Of a stretch of DNA of 64,000 nucleotides, positions 46,738 through 56,453 are shown piece by piece. The stretch's first letter is position 1. Each line of letters begins with the position of its first letter. The notes under the pieces are model-generated. The model ran no database searches and was not told where the DNA came from. It worked only from the letters and a program-made list of their open reading frames with translations. The position numbers and the translations under genes were made by a program. This stretch comes from Phytopseudomonas seleniipraecipitans (GTDB lineage Bacteria > Pseudomonadota > Gammaproteobacteria > Pseudomonadales > Pseudomonadaceae), in NCBI RefSeq assembly GCF_900102335.1, contig NZ_FNBM01000001.1, positions 124,001-188,000 on the forward strand, given 5' to 3'.

Positions 46738-48033
46738 TCAGTCGCTCACATCAGTCGGCGCATGGTTTTCCGGCAGGTCACTGGCCTTCCAGATGCGCAC
46801 GCTCTTCACCCGGTTTTCCGACGATTGCAGAATCTCCAGCCGGTAGATACCCATTTTCAGGCATACCGCACTTTCCGGAATGCTTTCCATGGCTTCGGTG
46901 ATCAGCCCGTTGAGGGTCTTGGGGCCGTCGACCGGCAGATGCCAGCCCAGTGCCTTGTTGATCTCGCGAACATAAGCCGCACCGTCGATGACTTGAGTGC
47001 CGTCGTCCTGGGGCTGGATCTCCGGGCTGCGCGAAGTGTCCTGTTCGTTGAAATCGCCGACGATCTCTTCAAGGATGTCTTCTAGGGTGACGACGCCAAG
47101 CACATCACCGTATTCATCGACGACCATGCCGATGCGCAGCTTCTGCTTCTGGAAGTTGAAAAGCTGGGTCGACAGCGGTGTGCTTTCCGGGATGAAGTAG
47201 GGTTCGCTGCACGCGCGCAGCAGCGACTCTATGGTGAGTTCATCGTGGGTCAGCAGCTGCGTAAGCTCTCGCATGTGCACGATGCCTTCGACCTGATTGA
47301 TGTCCTGCTTGAACACCGGCAGGCGGGTGTGGGTCGTCGTGCGCAGCTGTTCAATGATGGTCGTCAAGTCATCCTGCAGGTTGATACCCACGACCTCGTT
47401 GCGCGGGATCATGATGTCGTTGACCGTGACCCGCTCCAGGTCGAGGATGCCCAGCAGCATGCTCTGGCGATTTTTTGGCAGCTCATGGCCCGATTCTCTC
47501 ACCACGCTGCGCAGCTCCTCGGTGGTCAAGGCGTCATCGCTTTTACTGGCCGGGTCGACACCCAGCATGCGCAGCAGCCCATTGCTGATCCAGCCGAGCA
47601 GAATCACCAGCGGATAGAACACCTTGAGCAGCAGTTGCAGCGGCAGGCTGGCGGGGTAGGCGACCTTTTCCGGGTGCAGTGCGGCGAGGGTCTTGGGGGT
47701 GATTTCGCCGAAGATCAGCAGGACGATGGTCAGGCCGATTGTGGCAATGGCGATGCCCGCTTCGCCATATAGCTTGATGGCCAGTACCGTTGCGATCGAT
47801 GAGGCGAGGATGTTGACGAAGTTGTTGCCAATCAGAATGGTGCCCAGCAACCGGTCGGGGCGGCTGAGCAGGCTGCTAACGCGCTTGGCGCCGCGGTGCC
47901 CTTCCTTGGCCATGTGGCGCAGGCGGTAGCGGTTAAGGCTGAGGATGCCGGTCTCGGAACTGGAAAAGAATGCCGAGCAAGCCAGCAAGAAAATCAGCAG
48001 GCCGATCAGCAGGCCAGGGTGTACGTTATCCAC
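46738..48033 (-). CDS. HlyC/CorC (CNNM/CBS) family transporter
   Basis: The 431-residue protein has the CNNM (DUF21) membrane domain (~5-190, four helices, with SAFFSSSETGILSLNRYRLRHMAKEG and FGEITPKTLAA). A CBS pair (~205-330) and a C-terminal CorC-HlyC domain (~345-420) follow. Relatives in bacteria act in Mg2+ or Co2+ efflux or, for YfjD/PaeA, cadaverine export. The start is a GTG at 48033 with GAGGCAATTTC upstream. It is 20 bp downstream of the YpjD gene and likely in the same transcript. Confidence 0.92.
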   Translation of the reverse strand: MDNVHPGLLIGLLIFLLACSAFFSSSETGILSLNRYRLRHMAKEGHRGAKRVSSLLSRPDRLLGTILIGNNFVNILASSIATVLAIKLYGEAGIAIATIGLTIVLLIFGEITPKTLAALHPEKVAYPASLPLQLLLKVFYPLVILLGWISNGLLRMLGVDPASKSDDALTTEELRSVVRESGHELPKNRQSMLLGILDLERVTVNDIMIPRNEVVGINLQDDLTTIIEQLRTTTHTRLPVFKQDINQVEGIVHMRELTQLLTHDELTIESLLRACSEPYFIPESTPLSTQLFNFQKQKLRIGMVVDEYGDVLGVVTLEDILEEIVGDFNEQDTSRSPEIQPQDDGTQVIDGAAYVREINKALGWHLPVDGPKTLNGLITEAMESIPESAVCLKMGIYRLEILQSSENRVKSVRIWKASDLPENHAPTDVSD

Positions 48034-48053
48034 GAAATTGCCTCGTGCTCGGA

Positions 48054-48854
48054 TCAGACGTGCAGGATGAATTCGCGGACCAGTTTGCTACCGAAGAACG
48101 CCAGCATCAGCAGGCAGAATCCGGCAAGCGTCCAGCGAATCGCCTTTTGCCCGCGCCAACCAAGCTGATGGCGGCCCCACAGCAGCACGGCGAAAACTAC
48201 CCATGCAAAGCAGGACAGGATGGTCTTGTGCACCAGATGCTGAGTGAACAGGTTATCGATGAAGATCGCCCCGGACAGCAGCGACAGCGACAGCAGCGCC
48301 CAGCCGCACCACAGGAAGCCGAACAGCAGGCTTTCCATGGTCTGCAGGGGCGGGAAGTTGCGGATCAGCCCGGACGGATGCTTGTGCTTGAGCTGATGGT
48401 CCTGCACCAGCAGCAGCAGCGACTGGAACATGGCGATGGTCAGCATGCCGTACGCCATGATCGACAGCAGAATATGGGCGAGGATGCCTGGGCCTTCCTC
48501 CAGGGGCTGAGTGGTGCCGCTGGGCATGAACTGCGCGCACAACACCGTCAGGCCGCCGAGCGGAAACAGGAACAGCAGCAGGTTATCGACCGGCATGCGC
48601 TGGCTGGCCAGCAGGATGAGCACGATGACGGTGTAGGCGATCAGGCTGGCGGCGTTGAAAAAATCCAGGGTCAGGCCGACGCTGTCATACATCTGCATGA
48701 ACAGGCTACCGCCATGAAAGAAGATGGCGATCACACCAAGCAGCGCCAGCAGGCGTTTGCTGGGCGTGCTGCGACGGGTCAGGTGCAGGCCTTGATAGCT
48801 GGCGGCGCCAAAATAGAAAACGGCCGCGGCGAGGCTGGGCAACAGAGGGTGCAT
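48054..48854 (-). CDS. YpjD/CcsA-like cytochrome c assembly-related inner-membrane protein
   Basis: The 266-residue product has eight predicted helices and matches the cytochrome c assembly (PF01578) family member YpjD found next to ffh. The segments EGPGILAHILLSIMAYGMLTIAMFQSLLLLVQDHQLK and GAIFIDNLFTQHLVHKTILSCFAWVVF contain the His residues typical of CcsA-like proteins. AGGATCT precedes the ATG at 48854. It is divergent from ffh, as in other gammaproteobacteria. Confidence 0.88.
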   Translation of the reverse strand: MHPLLPSLAAAVFYFGAASYQGLHLTRRSTPSKRLLALLGVIAIFFHGGSLFMQMYDSVGLTLDFFNAASLIAYTVIVLILLASQRMPVDNLLLFLFPLGGLTVLCAQFMPSGTTQPLEEGPGILAHILLSIMAYGMLTIAMFQSLLLLVQDHQLKHKHPSGLIRNFPPLQTMESLLFGFLWCGWALLSLSLLSGAIFIDNLFTQHLVHKTILSCFAWVVFAVLLWGRHQLGWRGQKAIRWTLAGFCLLMLAFFGSKLVREFILHV

Positions 48855-48990
48855 AGATCCTGGATTACAAGGCCTGAAAGGCGCTGAGTGTGGCACACAA
48901 CCGTGGCCGTCAAAAGACCGCAAGTGCTATCAGCTCTCATATGTCGCAGGGCTCCGATAAAGAAGCCTCAACAGCGCGACAGTCTCCGTT

Positions 48991-48996
48991 ATAATC
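48991..48996 (+). promoter_or_regulatory. -10 element of the ffh promoter
   Basis: A consensus TATAAT lies 51 bp before the ffh start. The -35 region (around CTCAAC at 48968-48973) is poor, so the promoter may depend on other features. Confidence 0.5.
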
Positions 48997-49046
48997 CGCC
49001 GTTTGCTGCCAGCCCATCCCGGCCCGACGGCCTGAAAGGAACGCGC

Positions 49047-50423
<1,377 letters not shown>

Positions 50424-50465
50424 CCTGTCTGTGGCGGCCTATCGACGGTCGGCGGAAAAAGAGAT

Positions 50466-50493
50466 TTGCAAACAGTCGCATAATCCTTAGAAT
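50466..50493 (+). promoter_or_regulatory. Promoter of the rpsP-rimM-trmD-rplS operon
   Basis: TTGCAA (50466-50471) and TAGAAT (50488-50493) are separated by 16 bp, with an A-rich stretch just upstream (GGAAAAAGAGAT). It lies 75 bp before rpsP, consistent with a strong ribosomal-protein promoter. Confidence 0.75.
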
Positions 50494-50567
50494 ATGCGGC
50501 CTTTCGGGCCTAGGCCCATTTTTGATGTGTGCCTCAAGTTAGCACCGACTACAGGAACGATGTTCAC

Positions 50568-50819
50568 ATGGTAACTATTCGTCTCGCTCGTGGCGGCTCC
50601 AAAAAGCGCCCCTTCTACCACCTGACCGTGACCAACAGCCGCAATGCGCGCGATGGTCGCTTCGTAGAGCGTATTGGCTTCTTCAATCCGGTCGCTTCGG
50701 GTGCTGAAATCAAGCTGTCCGTGAATCAAGAGCGCGCTACCTACTGGCTGGGCCAGGGCGCACAGCCGTCTGAGCGTGTTGCTCAGCTGCTGAAAGAAGC
50801 TGCCAAGGCTGCTGCCTAA
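50568..50819 (+). CDS. rpsP: 30S ribosomal protein S16
   Basis: The 83-residue S16 begins [32 protein letters not shown], the conserved family opening, and binds 16S rRNA early in 30S assembly. AGGAACGATGTTCAC precedes the ATG. It is the first gene of the rpsP-rimM-trmD-rplS operon. Confidence 0.98.
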   Translation: MVTIRLARGGSKKRPFYHLTVTNSRNARDGRFVERIGFFNPVASGAEIKLSVNQERATYWLGQGAQPSERVAQLLKEAAKAAA

Positions 50820-50826
50820 GCACTTT

Positions 50827-51363
50827 ATGAGCACGACGCCGGCTCCCGCCGAGGATTTCATCGTTCTCGGCAAGATTGTCTCGGTGCATGGCGTCAAAGG
50901 TGAGGTGAAGGTGTTTTCCTTTACCGACCCTATCGATAACGTGCTCGATTACCCTCGCTGGACGCTACGGCGCGACGGTGAGGTGAAGCAGGTTGAACTG
51001 GCTGGTGGACGCTTGCAGGGCAAGGTTCTGGTCGCCAGGCTGAAAGGGCTCGATGATCGTGAAGTGGCGCGTACTTATGCGGGCTTCGAGATCACCGTTG
51101 CGCGCAGTCTGCTGCCCGAACTGGACGACGGCGAGTTCTACTGGTACCAGCTGGAAGGTCTCAAGGTTATCGATCAGGCGGGGCAACTGCTCGGCAAGAT
51201 CGATCATCTGTTCGAGACCGGTGCCAATGATGTGATGGTGGTCAAGCCGTGCATCGACAGCCTCGATGATCGCGAACGCCTGTTGCCGTATACGCAGCAG
51301 TGTGTGTTGTCGATCAGCCTCGAGGCTGGCGAGATGCGGGTCGACTGGGATGCGGACTTCTGA
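50827..51363 (+). CDS. rimM: 16S rRNA processing protein RimM
   Basis: RimM assists 30S head maturation and binds S19. The 178-residue product has an N-terminal beta-barrel ([25 protein letters not shown]) and the C-terminal PRC-barrel (~100-178, [36 protein letters not shown]). It starts 7 bp after rpsP. Confidence 0.97.
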   Translation: MSTTPAPAEDFIVLGKIVSVHGVKGEVKVFSFTDPIDNVLDYPRWTLRRDGEVKQVELAGGRLQGKVLVARLKGLDDREVARTYAGFEITVARSLLPELDDGEFYWYQLEGLKVIDQAGQLLGKIDHLFETGANDVMVVKPCIDSLDDRERLLPYTQQCVLSISLEAGEMRVDWDADF

Positions 51364-51367
51364 CGCC

Positions 51368-52120
51368 ATGCCGAGCTTGCGCGTCGATGTCATTACGTTG
51401 TTCCCGGAAATGTTCGCCGCCATCGGCGATTACGGCATCACCAGCCGTGCGGTCCGCCAGGAGCTGTTGCAGCTTACCTGCTGGAACCCACGCAGTTACA
51501 CCACGGATCGTCATCACACGGTTGACGACCGCCCCTTCGGTGGTGGTCCTGGCATGGTGATGAAGATCAAGCCGCTCGAAGATGCTCTGGCTGATGCCAG
51601 GCAGGCCAGCGGCGGTCAGGCGAAGGTGATCTACCTCTCGCCGCAAGGCCGCCCGCTGACGCAGGCGGCGGTACGCGAGCTGGCGAAGGAGGAGCGTTTG
51701 ATCCTCATCGCCGGCCGCTACGAAGGCGTCGACGAGCGTTTCATCGAAACGCATGTCGACGAGGAATGGTCGATTGGTGACTACGTCCTGTCCGGCGGTG
51801 AGCTGCCGGCCATGGTGCTGATCGATGCGGTAACGCGCCTTTTGCCTGGTGCATTGGGTCATGCAGATTCGGCCGAGGAAGACTCCTTCACGGATGGCTT
51901 GCTCGACTGCCCGCACTACACCCGTCCGGAGGTGTATGCGGATAAACGTGTTCCTGAGGTGCTGCTTGGCGGTAACCACGAACACATCCGGCGCTGGCGT
52001 TTGCAGCAGTCCCTGGGACGTACCTGGGAACGCCGTGTCGATCTTCTGGATAGCCGCTCGCTTTCTGGAGAAGAGAAAAAGCTGCTGGAGGAATACATCC
52101 GCCAGCAGGACGATAACTAA
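51368..52120 (+). CDS. trmD: tRNA (guanine-N1)-methyltransferase
   Basis: TrmD methylates G37 next to the anticodon of tRNAs reading CUN, CCN and CGG, preventing frameshifting. The 250-residue knotted SPOUT enzyme shows [50 protein letters not shown] and [20 protein letters not shown]. The ATG at 51368 lies 4 bp after rimM. Confidence 0.98.
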   Translation: MPSLRVDVITLFPEMFAAIGDYGITSRAVRQELLQLTCWNPRSYTTDRHHTVDDRPFGGGPGMVMKIKPLEDALADARQASGGQAKVIYLSPQGRPLTQAAVRELAKEERLILIAGRYEGVDERFIETHVDEEWSIGDYVLSGGELPAMVLIDAVTRLLPGALGHADSAEEDSFTDGLLDCPHYTRPEVYADKRVPEVLLGGNHEHIRRWRLQQSLGRTWERRVDLLDSRSLSGEEKKLLEEYIRQQDDN

Positions 52121-52161
52121 ATATCGATGGCCGGCCTGACGGCCCGTCTTAGGAGCGCAGC

Positions 52162-52512
52162 ATGACCAACAAAATCATTCAGCAGATCGAAGCTGAGCAG
52201 ATGAACAAAGAGATCCCGACCTTTGCACCGGGCGACACCGTAATCGTCCAGGTAAAAGTAAAGGAAGGTGACCGTCAGCGTCTGCAGGCGTTCGAAGGTG
52301 TGGTAATCGCCAAGCGTAACCGCGGTCTGAACAGCGCTTTCACTGTGCGTAAGATCTCCAGCGGCGTCGGCGTTGAGCGTACTTTCCAGACCTACAGCCC
52401 GCTGGTTGATAGCCTGTCCGTGAAGCGTCGTGGTGACGTTCGCAAGGCCAAGCTGTACTACCTCCGCGACCTGTCCGGCAAGGCAGCACGCATCAAGGAG
52501 AAGCTGGCTTAA
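52162..52512 (+). CDS. rplS: 50S ribosomal protein L19
   Basis: The 116-residue L19 has the family core [55 protein letters not shown] (start ~25) and lies at the 30S-50S interface. TAGGAGCGCAGC precedes the ATG. It is the last gene of the operon, followed by a terminator. Confidence 0.98.
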   Translation: MTNKIIQQIEAEQMNKEIPTFAPGDTVIVQVKVKEGDRQRLQAFEGVVIAKRNRGLNSAFTVRKISSGVGVERTFQTYSPLVDSLSVKRRGDVRKAKLYYLRDLSGKAARIKEKLA

Positions 52513-52529
52513 GCCACGCTTCCCTCTCG

Positions 52530-52556
52530 AAAAAAGCAGCCTTGAGCTGCTTTTTT
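52530..52556 (+). terminator. Rho-independent terminator after rplS
   Basis: AAAAAAGCAGC pairs with GCTGCTTTTTT across CTTGA, giving a bidirectional A/T-flanked terminator 17 bp after the L19 stop. Confidence 0.95.
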
Positions 52557-52598
52557 CGTTTCTGGTGTTTGTTCGTTCGATCATCGAGGTGTCGTTTC

Positions 52599-52712
52599 AT
52601 GAGTCCCAGAGAGCAGGAAATCCAGTTCGTAGGGTGGACGACGCCTCATCCGTCCACCGCTCTACTATCGCAATGGTGGACAAAAAGAGCGTTGTCCACC
52701 CTACGGGGATGA
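52599..52712 (+). pseudogene. Duplicated start of the thioesterase gene (decapitated copy)
   Basis: Bases 52599-52625 repeat the first 27 bases of the intact thioesterase gene (52804-52830) with a single difference (G for C at position 5). This copy has its own GAGGTGTCGTTTC ribosome region and runs into the double-hairpin repeat after nine codons. It stays open for 37 codons in all before TGA at 52710-52712. It is probably the original 5' end, separated from the gene body when the repeat inserted or the segment duplicated. Confidence 0.8.
52628..52705. repeat. REP/MITE-like double-hairpin element with 12-bp terminal inverted repeats
   Basis: CGTAGGGTGGAC (52628-52639) and GTCCACCCTACG (52694-52705) are perfect inverted ends of a 78-bp element. 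Inside are two hairpins, GGTGGACG/CGTCCACC (52633-52658) and GGTGGAC/GTCCACC (52675-52700). The layout resembles palindromic repeats that occur in many copies in some Pseudomonas genomes; copy number here cannot be judged from one window. Confidence 0.75.
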
Positions 52713-52803
52713 AAGGCTGCTTCCGCCTTGTAGAGGCCCTTCTTATTAGGTGCGATTTTTGTATCTACTACGCACGACCAAAGTCGTGAGCAGGTTCTGA
52801 GTG

Positions 52804-53211
52804 ATGACTCCCAGAGAGCAGGAAATCCAGCGGCGTACCGAGCTGTCGGAAACACGGGTGGCCAAGGCAGTATTCCCACCGACTACCAATCATCACAACA
52901 CGCTGTTTGGCGGCACGGCCATGGCCTGGATGGATGAAGTCTCTTTCATCGCCGCCACGCGCTTCTGCCGGTTGCCGCTGGTCACGGTTTCGTCCGACCG
53001 TATCGACTTCAATCATCCGATTGCGGCCGGCACCATCGTCGAGCTGGTTGGTCGCGTCAGCGCGGTCGGCAACACCAGCATGAAGGTGCAGGTAGACGTG
53101 TTCGTCGAGGACATGTACGGCGCGGGCCGCGAACTGGCCATCCAGGGTGCCTTCAGCTTTGTCGCCATGGGCGAGGATGGCAAGCCGTTAGCGGTGCTGC
53201 CGGGTTTCTAG
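52804..53211 (+). CDS. Acyl-CoA thioesterase, hotdog fold (YciA/BACH-like)
   Basis: The 135-residue hotdog protein hydrolyses acyl-CoA thioesters. TNHHNTLFGGTAMAWMDEVSFIAATRF (~29-55) contains the Asn/Asp active-site region of the YciA/BACH group, and HPIAAGTIVELVGRVSAVGNTSMKV follows. Starts at 52801 (GTG) or 52804 (ATG) are possible; ATG matches the duplicated upstream start. Only GAGCAGG serves as ribosome site now, since the stronger one lies with the separated upstream copy, so expression may have changed. Confidence 0.9.
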   Translation: MTPREQEIQRRTELSETRVAKAVFPPTTNHHNTLFGGTAMAWMDEVSFIAATRFCRLPLVTVSSDRIDFNHPIAAGTIVELVGRVSAVGNTSMKVQVDVFVEDMYGAGRELAIQGAFSFVAMGEDGKPLAVLPGF

Positions 53212-53253
53212 GCGCACATGCCGCTCACCGATTCGCAGTTGCAGGGGTAACCG

Positions 53254-54150
53254 ATGTCCGCAGTCGACCATCCGCTGATCGAGCGTTTTATCGAGACGCT
53301 CTGGCTGGAGAAGGGCTTGTCTGTCCACACCCGTGCGGCGTACCGCAGTGACTTGGCGTTGCTCAATGGCTGGCTACAGAGTCGCGGCGTCGAGCTTCCC
53401 TCGGTGGGCCGTGAGGTGTTGCTCGATCATCTGGCCTGGCGCATGAATGAAGGCTACAAAGCGCGCTCCACGGCTCGGCTGATCTCCGGCATGCGCGGCT
53501 TCTATCGGTTTCTGCTGCGCGAGGGCGTGATCGAAACCGACCCCACCTTGCAGGTGGACATGCCGCAGCTGGGGCGACCGCTGCCCAAGTCATTGTCCGA
53601 AGCGGATGTCGAGGCGCTTCTGGCAGCCCCCGATCTGGATGATCCCATCGGCCTTCGTGACCGTGCCATGCTCGAGGTGCTGTATGCCTGCGGGTTACGG
53701 GTCAGCGAGCTGATCGGCCTGACGCTCGAGCAGGTCAACCTGCGCCAAGGTGTGCTGCGTGTGTTCGGCAAGGGCAGCAAGGAGCGCCTTGTGCCGATGG
53801 GCGAGGAGGCGATCAGCTGGGTCGAGCGCTATTGCCGCGACGCGCGCCCATTGTTGTTGGCCGGCCGTCCGGGCGATGTGCTGTTTCCCAGCTTGCGCGG
53901 CGAGCAGATGACCCGGCAGACCTTCTGGCACCGCATCAAGCACCAGGCCAAAGTGGCCGGCATCGCCAAGTCGCTGTCGCCGCACACACTGCGCCACGCT
54001 TTCGCGACCCATCTGCTCAACCACGGCGCGGACTTGCGTGTGGTGCAGATGCTCCTGGGGCACAGCGATCTGTCCACCACACAGATCTATACCCATGTGG
54101 CGCGGGCGCGTCTGCAGGCGCTCCATGCCCAGCATCATCCGCGTGGATAA
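53254..54150 (+). CDS. xerD: Site-specific tyrosine recombinase XerD
   Basis: XerD acts with XerC and FtsK at dif to resolve chromosome dimers. The 298-residue protein has the SAM-like N-terminal domain (1-105) and the catalytic domain with Arg in CGLRVSELIGL (~148), Lys in GKGSKERLVP (~172), HTLRHAFATHLLNHG (~244-247), His in LLGHSDLSTT (~270) and the nucleophile Tyr in IYTHV (~279). It is the chromosomal housekeeping enzyme, not a phage integrase, as shown by the neighbours dsbC-hom-thrC. Confidence 0.97.
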   Translation: MSAVDHPLIERFIETLWLEKGLSVHTRAAYRSDLALLNGWLQSRGVELPSVGREVLLDHLAWRMNEGYKARSTARLISGMRGFYRFLLREGVIETDPTLQVDMPQLGRPLPKSLSEADVEALLAAPDLDDPIGLRDRAMLEVLYACGLRVSELIGLTLEQVNLRQGVLRVFGKGSKERLVPMGEEAISWVERYCRDARPLLLAGRPGDVLFPSLRGEQMTRQTFWHRIKHQAKVAGIAKSLSPHTLRHAFATHLLNHGADLRVVQMLLGHSDLSTTQIYTHVARARLQALHAQHHPRG

Positions 54151-54256
54151 TTGCCCGCCTGCGGTCCTCGCTTTGCGTTGTCGGTCTAAGGCCCGGGCCG
54201 CCGGTTATGGTAGTCTTCGCTCTTCCCTCGTTACCCGTCGCTCGATAGGAGTACTC

Positions 54257-54982
54257 ATGCGTGTGACCCGCATTTTCGCGGCCATGGCCCTCGGTCTGGT
54301 CAGCACCCTCGGCCACGCTGCCGATCCGGACAAGACGATCCGCGAGAACCTGTTGTCGATCCAGCCTGATCTGCCAATCGAAGCCATTGCCGAAAGCCCG
54401 ATGCCTGGCGTCTATCAGGTGCAACTCAAGGGCGGGCGTCAGCTGTATGCCAGCGCTGACGGGCAATTCGTCATGCAGGGCTACCTGTTCCAGTTCAAGG
54501 ACGGCCAGGCGGTGAACCTCACCGAGGTCGAAGAGAGCCGCGCGGTGGCCAAGCAGATCAACGCCATTCCTGCCAAGGACATGGTGGTGTTCGCGCCCAA
54601 GGAGCCGAAGGCCCACATTACCGTCTTCACTGACACCGACTGTGGTTACTGCCAGAAGCTGCACAGCGAAGTGGCGGAACTCAACAAGCAGGGCATCGAA
54701 GTGCGTTACCTGGCCTTCCCGCGTCAGGGCCTGGGCAGCAAGGGCGCCAAGGATCTGGCCAGCGTCTGGTGCGCGAAAGATCGCCAGGCAGCCATGAATC
54801 AGGCCAAGTCGCGTCAGTCGGTGGCCGAAGCCACCTGCGATAACCCGGTAGCCCAGCAGTATCAGCTCGGCCAGACGATTGGGGTCAATGGCACGCCGGC
54901 AATCATCCTCGAGAACGGCAAGATGATTCCGGGTTATCAACCCGCCGCGCAGCTGGCAAAGCTGGCGCTGGAAGCCAAATGA
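54257..54982 (+). CDS. dsbC: Thiol:disulfide interchange protein DsbC
   Basis: DsbC is the periplasmic disulfide isomerase kept reduced by DsbD. The 241-residue product has a signal peptide (cleavage near GHAA, ~residue 21), an N-terminal dimerisation domain and a thioredoxin domain with the CGYC active site (~128-131) and cis-Pro in GTPAIIL. A second Cys pair (VWC and ATC) is structural. GATAGGAGTACTC precedes the ATG. Confidence 0.97.
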   Translation: MRVTRIFAAMALGLVSTLGHAADPDKTIRENLLSIQPDLPIEAIAESPMPGVYQVQLKGGRQLYASADGQFVMQGYLFQFKDGQAVNLTEVEESRAVAKQINAIPAKDMVVFAPKEPKAHITVFTDTDCGYCQKLHSEVAELNKQGIEVRYLAFPRQGLGSKGAKDLASVWCAKDRQAAMNQAKSRQSVAEATCDNPVAQQYQLGQTIGVNGTPAIILENGKMIPGYQPAAQLAKLALEAK

Positions 54983-54999
54983 TTTGAACGGCTAGTCGA

Positions 55000-55028
55000 T
55001 TGACTATCCATTGGCCGCTTCGTAATGT
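55000..55028 (+). promoter_or_regulatory. Sigma-70 promoter of hom
   Basis: TTGACT (55000-55005) and TAATGT (55023-55028) are 17 bp apart. Transcription would start about 60 nt before hom. No leader peptide rich in Thr/Ile codons was seen, so attenuation of the E. coli type is unlikely. Confidence 0.7.
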
Positions 55029-55093
55029 GCGGCCTCTTTTTCACGGCTGGCGCCGGCGCTAGCCGTTTACGCAGTGCAGTTTGGGAGTCTAGT

Positions 55094-56398
55094 GTGAATC
55101 CGGTCAAAGTAGGCATCTGTGGGCTGGGCACCGTCGGTGGCGGTACCGTTAATGTGCTCAAGCGCAACGCCGAGGAAATCGCGCGTCGTGCCGGGCGTGG
55201 CATCGAGGTGGTACAGATTGCCACCCGTACACCCAAGCCCCAGTACCAGACGACCGGCATTACCATGACCGATGATGTCTTCGCGGTGGCCAGCAACCCC
55301 GAGATCGACATCGTCGTTGAACTGATTGGCGGTTACAGCGTGGCCCGCGAGTTGGTGCTCAAGGCCATCGATAACGGCAAGCATGTAGTCACCGCTAACA
55401 AGGCGCTGATCGCTGTGCACGGCAACGAGATTTTCGCTCGCGCCCGCGAGAAGGGCGTCATCGTCGCCTTCGAAGCTGCGGTAGCCGGCGGTATTCCGGT
55501 GATCAAGGCGATCCGCGAAGGGCTCGCCGCCAACCGCATCAACTGGCTGGCCGGGATCATCAACGGCACCGGCAACTTCATCCTCAGCGAAATGCGCGAG
55601 AAGGGTCGCACCTTCGAAGACGTGCTGGCCGAAGCCCAGGCGCTGGGTTATGCCGAAGCCGATCCGACCTTCGATGTGGAAGGTATCGACGCCGCCCACA
55701 AGCTGACCATTCTGGCGTCCATCGCCTTTGGTATTCCGCTGCAGTTCGACAAGGCCTACACCGAAGGCATCACCAAGCTGACCACCGCCGACGTCAACTA
55801 TGCCGAAGCGCTGGGCTACCGCATCAAGCACCTCGGCGTGGCGCGTCGCACCGACGCCGGCATCGAACTGCGCGTGCACCCGACGCTGATTCCGGCCGAC
55901 CGCTTGATCGCCAACGTCAACGGCGTGATGAACGCGGTGATGGTCAATGGCGACGCCGCAGGCAGCACGCTGTTCTACGGCGCTGGCGCCGGCATGGAAG
56001 CCACCGCTTCGGCGGTCGTCGCCGACCTAGTGGACGTGGTGCGGGCTTTGACCACCGACCCGACCAACCGCGTGCCGCACCTGGCCTTCCAGCCGGATTC
56101 GCTGTCGGATCATCCGATCCTGCCGATCACCGATTGCGAAAGCGCCTACTACCTGCGCATTCAAGCCAAGGATCGTCCCGGCGTGCTGGCCCAAGTGGCA
56201 AGCATCCTGTCGGAACGCGGCATCAACATCGAATCGATCATGCAGAAAGAAGTCGAAGAACAGGATGGCCTGGTGCCGATGATCTTGGTCACTCATCGCG
56301 TTGCCGAACAGCGCATGAACGACGCCATTGCCGCGCTGGAAGCGTTGAACGACGTGGTTGGCAACGTCGTCCGTATCCGCGTCGAACAACTCAACTAA
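55094..56398 (+). CDS. hom: Homoserine dehydrogenase
   Basis: Hom reduces aspartate semialdehyde to homoserine for threonine and methionine. The 434-residue protein has the NAD(P) motif KVGICGLGTVGGGTVNVL (~4-21), the catalytic region GIINGTGNFILSEM (~155) and a C-terminal ACT domain (~350-425, RIQAKDRPGVLAQVASILSERGINIESI) for threonine feedback. The start is a GTG at 55094 behind GGGAGTCTA. thrC follows after 55 bp, probably in one operon. Confidence 0.97.
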   Translation: MNPVKVGICGLGTVGGGTVNVLKRNAEEIARRAGRGIEVVQIATRTPKPQYQTTGITMTDDVFAVASNPEIDIVVELIGGYSVARELVLKAIDNGKHVVTANKALIAVHGNEIFARAREKGVIVAFEAAVAGGIPVIKAIREGLAANRINWLAGIINGTGNFILSEMREKGRTFEDVLAEAQALGYAEADPTFDVEGIDAAHKLTILASIAFGIPLQFDKAYTEGITKLTTADVNYAEALGYRIKHLGVARRTDAGIELRVHPTLIPADRLIANVNGVMNAVMVNGDAAGSTLFYGAGAGMEATASAVVADLVDVVRALTTDPTNRVPHLAFQPDSLSDHPILPITDCESAYYLRIQAKDRPGVLAQVASILSERGINIESIMQKEVEEQDGLVPMILVTHRVAEQRMNDAIAALEALNDVVGNVVRIRVEQLN

Positions 56399-56453
56399 TT
56401 CAGCCGCACGCCGCGATTTGGCGGCGTGACGCTCAACCGAAGGTTTGCAGACA

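Noticed and set aside
53254..54150. Phage or island integrase
   Set aside because: All features and the dsbC-hom-thrC context identify the chromosomal XerD; no att repeats or cargo genes are adjacent.
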